Assembly: GCA_027056465.1 (NCBI GenBank)
Contig: JALUKS010000207.1
Location: forward strand, 1-19,202
Origin: Sulfurimonas sp.
GTDB taxonomy: Bacteria > Campylobacterota > Campylobacteria > Campylobacterales > Sulfurimonadaceae
Reading direction: 5' to 3'
Length of the DNA stretch: 19,202 nt
Part shown: in pieces, positions 6,719 to 13,017 of the stretch
Layout: every line of letters begins with the position of its first letter
Position numbering within the stretch: position 1 is the first letter of the stretch
The notes under the pieces: model-generated
What the model saw: the letters and a program-made list of their open reading frames with translations, nothing else
Told to the model about the DNA's origin: nothing
Databases searched by the model: none
Made by a program: the position numbers and the translations under genes

Positions 6719-7257
6719 TTTTTTGTAAGTTCCTTTATATGTCTTTTGACATGCTCTGTTAGTAGCTCTTTTGCCCTGTTATGATTTGCTAAAAAATCAC
6801 TGTGTGCATTCTCATCTGTGTAGTTTGTGATGCAAAAAACACCACCAGCAGGGATATTAAACTCTTGTGCTATTTTTAAAACAGCGAAAAATTCCATATT
6901 TTCTATACCGACCCCAAGCTTGAGAAATTTCTTTGTTAGTTCTGCGTTAGTGCTGATGTAGTTTGAAGAGTTTACAACTATATCTTTTTTGTTTGTAGTG
7001 TTTGTTGTGACTACATTATCAAGAGGTGTGTAGGCATCATTTGAGAGAAATGCAAGCTCTATGTTAGCAGCCGTTTTACTCTCTATGATGTCAAATATCT
7101 TCGCATCGCCATAGCTCCCAGCACTCCCAACAAAAAGAATAAACTCTGGTTTATCGAAGAGACATTGACGCGTAAGGTTCATAGCCATCTCTATCAGCCC
7201 TACTCCCATAGGTTGTGCAAACGCAAACTCTTCACTATTTCCAGCACAGATAATCAT
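6715..7257 (-). CDS. Short nucleoside phosphorylase/nucleosidase-family protein (MTAN/PNP-like)
   Basis: Resembles the PNP/UDP phosphorylase superfamily, whose bacterial members cleave methylthioadenosine, S-adenosylhomocysteine or purine nucleosides. Visible family marks: a glycine-rich strand-turn LFVGSAGSYGD (41-51), the core segment GVGIENMEFFAVLKIA (115-130), matching the MTAN region that holds the ribose-binding Met-Glu pair, and VFCITNYTDENAHSDF (140-155), where MTAN has its catalytic Asp motif. At 180 residues it is clearly shorter than the roughly 230 of typical MTAN. The missing part is at the N-terminus, where the first strand and loop would be, so substrate and activity are uncertain. 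It starts 1 nt after the hisF stop and overlaps rlmN by 4 nt. No separate ribosome site is needed if translation is coupled. Confidence 0.75.
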   Translation of the reverse strand: MIICAGNSEEFAFAQPMGVGLIEMAMNLTRQCLFDKPEFILFVGSAGSYGDAKIFDIIESKTAANIELAFLSNDAYTPLDNVVTTNTTNKKDIVVNSSNYISTNAELTKKFLKLGVGIENMEFFAVLKIAQEFNIPAGGVFCITNYTDENAHSDFLANHNRAKELLTEHVKRHIKELTKK

Positions 7258-7258
7258 G

Positions 7259-8020
7259 TTAGAGTCTCACAGGAATATTTTGTTCATGAAGATAGTGTTT
7301 TAGATCCATAATATCTATCTCTTTATAGTGAAAGATAGAAGCAGCTAGTGCCGCGTCAGCACCATGATTAAAGGCATCTTTTATATGTTCCATCATTCCA
7401 GCACCACCACTTGCGATGATGGGTACATTGACAGCTCTACTTATCTGTTCTGTAATGTTAAGCTCAAATCCAGCCTTCGTTCCATCAGCATCCATTGAGG
7501 TAAGAAGTATCTCTCCACATCCACGATCAACCACCTCTTTTGCCCACTCGACTGCATCAAGACCAGTATCAACGCGACCACCATTTAAAAAGACATGATA
7601 GTTTCCTGCGTCAGTGCGTTTGACATCTATAGCTGTAACGATACACTGAGAACCAAAACGCTTCGCACCCTCATCTATAAGTTCTGGGCGTTTGATAGCT
7701 GCCGAGTTCACACTTACCTTATCGCAACCAACATTGAGCAGTCCATAAATATCTTCAAGTTTACGTATGCCACCACCAACAGTAAGGGGAATAAATATCT
7801 CACGTGCCACTTCTGCAACTATATCTACAATAGTATCACGGTTATCGCTAGAGGCAGTTATATCTAAAAATGTAAGTTCATCTGCACCCTCTTCATTGTA
7901 ACGGCGTGCAACTTCCACAGGATCACCTGCATCTTTGAGACCAACAAAATTGACACCCTTGACGACCCGTCCATCTTTAACATCAAGACAGGGAATAATT
8001 CTTTTTGCAAAATAGTTCAT
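7259..8020 (-). CDS. hisF: Imidazole glycerol phosphate synthase, cyclase subunit
   Basis: Takes ammonia from the HisH glutaminase and closes the imidazole ring, giving imidazole glycerol phosphate for histidine and AICAR for purines. The 253-residue (beta/alpha)8 barrel is complete. Catalytic aspartates are D13 (IIPCLDVKDGRVVKG) and D132 (VTAIDVKR). Phosphate-binding loops are seen as TVGGGIRK and IIASGGAG. hisH and the rest of the his genes are not nearby. The ATG at 8020 has only a distant AAGG (about 12 nt upstream). A TATAAT at 8051-8056 (minus strand) is a credible -10, placing a parS site (8086-8101) just upstream of the promoter. hisF heads the operon with the MTAN-like gene and rlmN. 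Confidence 0.96.
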   Translation of the reverse strand: MNYFAKRIIPCLDVKDGRVVKGVNFVGLKDAGDPVEVARRYNEEGADELTFLDITASSDNRDTIVDIVAEVAREIFIPLTVGGGIRKLEDIYGLLNVGCDKVSVNSAAIKRPELIDEGAKRFGSQCIVTAIDVKRTDAGNYHVFLNGGRVDTGLDAVEWAKEVVDRGCGEILLTSMDADGTKAGFELNITEQISRAVNVPIIASGGAGMMEHIKDAFNHGADAALAASIFHYKEIDIMDLKHYLHEQNIPVRL

Positions 8021-8050
8021 AGCTACTAGACCTTATATTATATGTTTTGA

Positions 8051-8056
8051 ATTATA
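8051..8056 (-). promoter_or_regulatory. Probable -10 element for hisF operon
   Basis: TATAAT on the minus strand, about 31 nt before the hisF ATG. No good -35 is seen at 17 bp, which is common in this phylum. A nearer TATAAT at 8037-8042 would leave almost no leader. Confidence 0.5.
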
Positions 8057-8085
8057 CTATTTTAGACTTATAGTTTGGTAATAGA

Positions 8086-8101
8086 CGTTTCACGTGAAAC
8101 A
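8086..8101. other. Second parS site, 15 of 16 bases match
   Basis: CGTTTCACGTGAAACA contains the full 14-bp palindrome GTTTCACGTGAAAC and differs from the consensus only at the first base. It lies in the divergent spacer between hisF and rsmA, 3450 bp from the first parS. Its position 30 bp upstream of the likely hisF -10 means that ParB binding could also affect that promoter. Confidence 0.88.
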
Positions 8102-8145
8102 GTAGAGTTTAGAAATATATAAATTTTCTCTAGTTATTACCTATC

Positions 8146-8166
8146 TATAAGCTAAGTTACTATAGA
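8146..8166 (+). promoter_or_regulatory. Possible -10 elements for rsmA
   Basis: TATAAG (8146-8151) and TATAGA (8161-8166) are the nearest -10-like hexamers before the rsmA ATG at 8176. Use of the second would give an almost leaderless mRNA, which would fit the lack of a Shine-Dalgarno sequence in front of the gene. Confidence 0.35.
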
Positions 8167-8175
8167 CTATCTCTT

Positions 8176-8949
8176 ATGAATAGAGAAAGCGTTGTAGCAA
8201 AAAAGAAGTTTGGACAGAACTTTCTAAAAGATCAATCAGTTTTAAGAAAAATCGTCGAAGCGATGCCCAAAAACGAGAATAAACTCGTGGAGATTGGACC
8301 TGGCTTAGGTGATTTAACTAAATTTTTAGTTGATGTCAGAAGTGTAGAAGCTTTTGAGGTAGATACCGATTTATGTAAACTGTTACAAAGTACATTTAAA
8401 GAAGAGATCGCTACCAAGCGACTCCACATAAACTGTGGGGATGTTTTACAAGCTTGGCAGAGTAGTTTAGTGGATGAACCGTACGATTTAGTGGCTAACC
8501 TGCCCTATTATATCGCTACAAACATAATCCTAAAAGCACTCGCAGATCCAATGTGTAAAAATATACTTGTAATGGTTCAGTTAGAAGTGGCAGAGAAGTT
8601 TTGTGCAACTGCTGGTGAGAAAGTATTTGGAAGTTTGGGCATTATTGCTCAGAGTATTGGAAATGCGAAGATAATCGTGAAAGTTCCTCCAACTGCATTT
8701 GACCCACAGCCAAAAGTAGATTCTGCTGTTTTTCTCATACAAAAAAATGGTGATAGAAATGATAAAGAGTTCGAGGATATGCTTAGAGTTGCATTTACAC
8801 AACCTCGAAAAACTCTTATGAAAAATCTCTCACAAAAGTATGATAAAACACTTTTAAAGGAAGCTTTTGACAAGCTCGAACTGGCACATATGATTCGCCC
8901 TCATCAAGTTAGCACTCAGGACTATCACCAACTCTATAAAACAATATAA
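8176..8949 (+). CDS. rsmA: 16S rRNA A1518/A1519 N6,N6-dimethyltransferase
   Basis: Dimethylates the two adjacent adenines in the 3' terminal hairpin of 16S rRNA during 30S maturation (KsgA). Family marks: KKFGQNFLKDQ at 10-20, the SAM-binding loop VEIGPGLGDLT at 38-48, an acidic residue ending strand 2 (FEVD), and the catalytic NLPYYI at 108-113. Then come KVPPTAFDPQPKVDSAV and the C-terminal helical domain. The length of 257 is normal. The ATG at 8176 gives the usual family N-terminus, but no Shine-Dalgarno is visible (CTATAGACTATCTCTT precedes it), so the mRNA may be short-leadered. RNase J starts 12 bp after its stop; this rsmA-RNase J pairing is familiar in Campylobacterota and suggests joint roles in rRNA maturation. 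Confidence 0.96.
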   Translation: MNRESVVAKKKFGQNFLKDQSVLRKIVEAMPKNENKLVEIGPGLGDLTKFLVDVRSVEAFEVDTDLCKLLQSTFKEEIATKRLHINCGDVLQAWQSSLVDEPYDLVANLPYYIATNIILKALADPMCKNILVMVQLEVAEKFCATAGEKVFGSLGIIAQSIGNAKIIVKVPPTAFDPQPKVDSAVFLIQKNGDRNDKEFEDMLRVAFTQPRKTLMKNLSQKYDKTLLKEAFDKLELAHMIRPHQVSTQDYHQLYKTI

Positions 8950-8961
8950 AAAGGAGTTTGG

Positions 8962-10977
8962 ATGGCAGAAGAAAACAGAGGGTCAGTAGAAACAACTACT
9001 GCACCTAAACAAGAATCAGCACCAACAACACAAAATAGACAAGTGGACAAAAAACCACAGACAGATGTGAAACCAGCACAAAATAGAAACAATAACAATA
9101 GAAGAAATAACAATAGAAAACCAAATAATAACCCTAATCAAAATAGACAAAATAGCAATCATCCAGCAGGAAACAAGCCAAATACTAATCGCAATAAAAA
9201 CCGTAATCATCACCGTAGACAAGCTACTCCAGTTGATGAAAACCTCAAAGCATTTGTAACAAAGAATCAAGAGGCACATAAGCAGCGTCTTAATCCTCAC
9301 TTTAAACTAGATTTAGATTCAAAAGCGAAAGTACGAATTACTCCACTTGGTGGGCTTGGTGAAATTGGTGGAAACATCACTGTTTTTGAGACCGAAAAAG
9401 AGGCAATTCTTATCGATGTTGGTATGAGTTTCCCAGATGAGACTATGCACGGTGTTGATATTTTAATTCCTGATTTCTCTTATCTTAGAGAGATTAAGCA
9501 TAAGATAGTTGCTGTTATCATCACTCATGCACACGAAGATCACATCGGTGCTATGCCTTACCTCTATAAAGAGATGCAGTTTCCTATCTATGGAACGCCA
9601 CTCCCTCTTGCGATGATTGGAAACAAGTTTGATGAACATCACCTCAAAGAGTGTAGAAGACACTTCAACCCAATCGTAAAACGTGAGATTTATGAGATAG
9701 GAAATGATTTCAAGATTGAGTGGATGCACATGACACACTCTATCATCGACTCATCATCTTTAGCTATTACTACGGATGCTGGAACTATCATTCACACTGG
9801 TGACTTTAAGATAGACTACACACCAGTGGATGGCTATACAGCTGATTTACACCGTCTTGCTTACTATGGAGATAAAGGTGTTTTATGTCTTCTCTCTGAC
9901 TCAACAAATTCACACAATCCTGTTGCAACAGGTTCTGAGCTTTCAGTTGGACCAGCACTTGATAGAATCTTTAGCAAAGCAGAGGGTCGTGTACTTCTCT
10001 CTACCTTTAGCTCAAACATTCACCGTGTACAGCAAGCAATCGCTTATGGTATCAAGTATGGACGTAAAGTCTGCGTTATTGGGCGTTCCATGGAGCGTAA
10101 TATCGAACTTGCAATGCAGTATGACTATGTGAAGTTTAGTAAAAATATCTTCGTAGATGCAGATGAAGTGGCAACTCTTAATGACAAAGAAGTTCTTATC
10201 GTAACGACTGGTTCACAAGGTGAGGCAAATTCAGCTCTCTTTAGAATGAGTATCGGTGAGCATAGACATATTAAAATCAAGCCAACTGATTTAATCGTTC
10301 TCTCCTCTCGTGCTATTCCTGGAAATGAGGGTTCTATCTCTGGTATGCTTAATCACCTCCAACGTGCTGGTGCAAAAGTGGAGATGAGTAAAGATATTCA
10401 CGTTTCTGGTCATGCTTCTATGGAAGAGCAAAAACTTATGTTGCGTTTAGTAAATCCTAAGTTCTTTTTACCAGTCCATGGTGAGTATAACCATGTAATG
10501 AAACACCGTGAAACAGGTATTCTTTGTGGTGTTCCAGAGAGAAATATTTTACTTATGACTGATGGTGAGCAGATAGAGGTTGCACCGAAGTATATGAGAA
10601 AAGTAAAAACTGTGAAAACTGGTAAGACTTACATCGATAACCAAAATAATCACAAGATTGATGATGATATCGTTCTTGATCGTCAAAAACTCGCTTCTGA
10701 TGGTGTGGTTATGCTTGTAGCTGAAGTAAGTGAGCAAAACTCAAAAATGCTCTCTAAACCTAAAGTTACTACTTTTGGTATCGTTCCAGATAAGCAAGAC
10801 AAAGCTTTTGCAAAAGAGATGGAAGATGTTTTAGAAATATTCTTAACAAACATTAAACCTGGTCTTATTGATAACTCTCGTGCTCTTGAAAATGATATAC
10901 GCCAAGTTATTCGTAAGCACATCTTTAGAAAAATGAAGAAGTACCCACTTATCGTTCCCCATATCTTAGTTCACTAA
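8962..10977 (+). CDS. rnj: Ribonuclease J with long Asn-rich basic N-terminal extension
   Basis: Metallo-beta-lactamase/beta-CASP nuclease with 5'-3' exonuclease and endonuclease activity in mRNA decay and rRNA processing; in Helicobacter it works with the helicase RhpA. The catalytic part begins near residue 123 (KVRITPLGGLGEIGGN). The zinc motif HAHEDH is at 189-194, with further ligands in TGDF and in the C-terminal HVSGHAS and PVHGEYNH regions. The first 120 or so residues are a low-complexity tail, acidic and Thr/Gln-rich at first, then very rich in Asn, Arg and Lys (about 40-86), probably disordered and RNA-binding. Helicobacter RNase J also has a long N-terminal extension. The ribosome site GGAG lies 6 nt before the ATG. 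It is transcribed with rsmA. Confidence 0.95.
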   Translation: MAEENRGSVETTTAPKQESAPTTQNRQVDKKPQTDVKPAQNRNNNNRRNNNRKPNNNPNQNRQNSNHPAGNKPNTNRNKNRNHHRRQATPVDENLKAFVTKNQEAHKQRLNPHFKLDLDSKAKVRITPLGGLGEIGGNITVFETEKEAILIDVGMSFPDETMHGVDILIPDFSYLREIKHKIVAVIITHAHEDHIGAMPYLYKEMQFPIYGTPLPLAMIGNKFDEHHLKECRRHFNPIVKREIYEIGNDFKIEWMHMTHSIIDSSSLAITTDAGTIIHTGDFKIDYTPVDGYTADLHRLAYYGDKGVLCLLSDSTNSHNPVATGSELSVGPALDRIFSKAEGRVLLSTFSSNIHRVQQAIAYGIKYGRKVCVIGRSMERNIELAMQYDYVKFSKNIFVDADEVATLNDKEVLIVTTGSQGEANSALFRMSIGEHRHIKIKPTDLIVLSSRAIPGNEGSISGMLNHLQRAGAKVEMSKDIHVSGHASMEEQKLMLRLVNPKFFLPVHGEYNHVMKHRETGILCGVPERNILLMTDGEQIEVAPKYMRKVKTVKTGKTYIDNQNNHKIDDDIVLDRQKLASDGVVMLVAEVSEQNSKMLSKPKVTTFGIVPDKQDKAFAKEMEDVLEIFLTNIKPGLIDNSRALENDIRQVIRKHIFRKMKKYPLIVPHILVH

Positions 10978-11019
10978 GCAAATTTTTGAGGTGTAACCTT
11001 TCTCTTTTTCTTTAGGCAT

Positions 11020-11041
11020 TCCATCTCGGGAGAGATGGAAC
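11020..11041. other. Hairpin between RNase J and folE genes
   Basis: TTCCATCTC-GGGA-GAGATGGAA is a perfect 9-bp stem with a 4-nt loop, 43 bp after the RNase J stop. It may mark the mRNA end, but no T-run follows, so it is not a textbook intrinsic terminator. Its left arm with flank, CATTCCATCT (11018-11027), recurs exactly at 11074-11083, just upstream of the folE -10 hexamer. Confidence 0.55.
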
Positions 11042-11089
11042 GAGGAAAAATATATTGCCTTATTCGCTTATTCATTCCATCTATATGCT

Positions 11090-11095
11090 ATAATC
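11090..11095 (+). promoter_or_regulatory. Probable -10 element of folE-fliI
   Basis: A consensus TATAAT lies 25 nt upstream of the folE ATG, with no convincing -35. The 10-mer CATTCCATCT ends 6 bp upstream of it and repeats the hairpin arm at 11018-11027, so a shared binding factor is conceivable but unproven. Confidence 0.55.
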
Positions 11096-11120
11096 ATAAA
11101 AAATTTCAAAGAGGCAGATT

Positions 11121-11705
11121 ATGTCAGAAAAAAAAATAGAAGAGTTTGAAAACGCAGTAAAAACTATGATGCTTCACGTTGGTGAAGATCCAAGTCGTGA
11201 AGGATTACTAGAGACACCTAAGCGAGTAAGAAAAGCCTTTGAGTTTATCTATGGTGGGTATAAAGAGGACCCAATAGCAATACTCAACAAAGCCCTTTTT
11301 ACAAGCTCAAATGATGAGATGGTACTTATAAAAGATATAGAGTTTTACTCTACTTGTGAGCATCATCTCCTTCCTATTATTGGGCATGTTCATGTGGCTT
11401 ATATTCCTGATGGAAAGGTCGTTGGACTCTCTAAAATCCCCCGTACTGTAAATGTTTTTGCTCGCCGTATGCAGATTCAAGAGCAGTTTACAGAGCAGAT
11501 TGCCGATGCCATTATGGAGGCTATCGCACCAAAAGGTGTGGCTGTTGTCGTGCAGGCAAGACATATGTGTATGGAGATGCGCGGTGTGGAGAAGATAAAC
11601 TCTACAACTACCTCTTCAGCTCTTCGTGGACTCTTCAAAAAAGATGAGAAGACTCGTGCAGAATTTTTCTCTCTCATAAACTCCCCTACTGGTACAAGAT
11701 ACTAG
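11121..11705 (+). CDS. folE: GTP cyclohydrolase I
   Basis: Converts GTP to 7,8-dihydroneopterin triphosphate and formate, the first step towards folate and, through the same product, queuosine precursors. The 194-residue length is usual for the bacterial FolE decamer subunit. Zinc ligands are C79 and H82 in STCEHHLLP and C150 in ARHMCMEMRGV. Substrate-pocket motifs GLSKIPR and FARRMQIQEQ are intact, and TPKRVRKAF near residue 32 is the usual N-terminal helix. AGAGG lies before the ATG at 11121 and a TATAAT at 11090-11095. The flagellar gene fliI follows after only 4 bp, so the two are very probably cotranscribed, an unexpected functional pairing. Confidence 0.97.
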   Translation: MSEKKIEEFENAVKTMMLHVGEDPSREGLLETPKRVRKAFEFIYGGYKEDPIAILNKALFTSSNDEMVLIKDIEFYSTCEHHLLPIIGHVHVAYIPDGKVVGLSKIPRTVNVFARRMQIQEQFTEQIADAIMEAIAPKGVAVVVQARHMCMEMRGVEKINSTTTSSALRGLFKKDEKTRAEFFSLINSPTGTRY

Positions 11706-11709
11706 CCTA

Positions 11710-13017
11710 ATGCCATTTGCCTCGCTCAAAGAAAAACTTGCATCAAAAACCTACTCAGTAGCCTTTGGTGAGGTTGTTAAGATTAACGCGACCGTAATTA
11801 CTGCTCGTGGACTTAATGTCAGTATCTCCGATATGGTCAAAATAGTCTCCAATGAAACAACTCAAGAGACAGTAGGGATGGTTACAGAGATAGATGGTCC
11901 TACTTTCTTTATCACTCCCTTCTCTTTTGTGGATGGTTTTCGCTCAGGGGATAGAGTATTTTTGGACTCTACTGGTATGAATATTCCCATTGGCAATGGT
12001 CTGCTTGGTCGTGTGGTCGATCCTTTTATGCGACCCATAGATGGCAAAGGAACTATTACAGATTCTCAACTCTCTCCTATTATCAAACCCCCTATCTCAG
12101 CGATGAAACGCGGGATGATAGATGAAGTATTTAGTGTTGGGGTGAAGAGTATTGATGGACTGCTTACCTGTGGCAAGGGGCAGAAGCTCGGTATATTTGC
12201 AGGTTCTGGTGTCGGAAAATCTACCCTTATGGGGATGATAGTTCGAGGGGCAGAAGCTCCCATAAAAGTCGTTGCCCTTATCGGGGAGCGTGGTCGTGAA
12301 ATACCGGAGTTTATAGAAAAAAATCTTGGTGGTGACCTTACCAATACTGTTATCATCGTTGCCACAAGTGATGATAGCCCTCTCATGAGAAAGTATGGAG
12401 CATTTGCTGCGATGAGTGTGGCAGAGTTTTTTAAAGATAAGGGGCAAGATGTACTCTTTATCATGGATTCCGTGACACGTTTTGCGATGGCACAACGCGA
12501 GATTGGTCTCGCTCTTGGGGAGCCCCCTACTTCTAAGGGGTATCCACCATCTTCACTTACCCTACTCCCTCAGCTTATGGAGCGTGCTGGAAAAGAGGAA
12601 GGGAAAGGAAGTATCACGGCATTTTTTACTGTACTTATAGAGGGGGATGATATGAGTGACCCTATCGCCGATCAGTCGCGTTCTATCTTGGATGGGCATA
12701 TTGTCCTCTCTCGTGAAATGACGGATTTTGGTATCTATCCACCTGTGCATATTCTCAACTCTGCGTCGCGTGTTATGAATGACATCATCACCCCAGAACA
12801 CTTCAAAGCTGTCATAAAATTTCGCCGACTCTATACACTTCTTAAAGAGAATGAGACACTTATTCGTATAGGGGCGTATACCAAAGGAAGTGACCCCGAA
12901 CTTGATGAGGCGATAGATAAAAAAGAGGCGATGCAGAAGTTTATCTCTCAAGGGGCTATGCAGAGCGAAGAGTATCAGAAGAGTTCACAAGCACTTATCG
13001 AGATGATGCAAGTATAG
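11710..13017 (+). CDS. fliI: Flagellar type III export ATPase
   Basis: Hexameric ATPase at the cytoplasmic face of the flagellar export gate; works with FliH and FliJ to feed rod, hook and filament proteins. 435 residues, normal length. It has an F1-ATPase beta-like fold: N-terminal barrel to about 75, Walker A GSGVGKS at 165-171, catalytic glutamate in GERGRE (E193), Walker B VLFIMD ending at D253, and the FliI-type sequence GEPPTSKGYPPSSLTLLPQL, which separates it from F- and V-type subunits. The C-terminal helical domain is complete. The start 4 bp after the folE stop has no Shine-Dalgarno, so translation may depend on ribosomes finishing folE. The last 23 bp overlap the 3' end of the converging minus-strand gene. 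No other flagellar gene is near. Confidence 0.96.
   Translation: MPFASLKEKLASKTYSVAFGEVVKINATVITARGLNVSISDMVKIVSNETTQETVGMVTEIDGPTFFITPFSFVDGFRSGDRVFLDSTGMNIPIGNGLLGRVVDPFMRPIDGKGTITDSQLSPIIKPPISAMKRGMIDEVFSVGVKSIDGLLTCGKGQKLGIFAGSGVGKSTLMGMIVRGAEAPIKVVALIGERGREIPEFIEKNLGGDLTNTVIIVATSDDSPLMRKYGAFAAMSVAEFFKDKGQDVLFIMDSVTRFAMAQREIGLALGEPPTSKGYPPSSLTLLPQLMERAGKEEGKGSITAFFTVLIEGDDMSDPIADQSRSILDGHIVLSREMTDFGIYPPVHILNSASRVMNDIITPEHFKAVIKFRRLYTLLKENETLIRIGAYTKGSDPELDEAIDKKEAMQKFISQGAMQSEEYQKSSQALIEMMQV

Noticed and set aside
7799..7812. Additional CACGTG core in hisF as a possible parS
   Set aside because: Flanks are TCT and CCA instead of GTTT/AAAC, so only the central six bases match; not a ParB site by consensus.
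9016..9300. 94-codon hydrophobic minus-strand frame opposite the RNase J tail
   Set aside because: It is the antisense of the Asn-rich low-complexity region, which yields Ile/Val/Leu codons; no start signal.
10501..10516. CACCGTGAAACA in the RNase J gene as a degenerate parS
   Set aside because: Only the right half matches; an extra base breaks the palindrome and the left half is wrong.
11020..11041. Classical rho-independent terminator after the RNase J gene
   Set aside because: A strong stem, but no downstream T-run on either strand, so recorded as a hairpin rather than a terminator.
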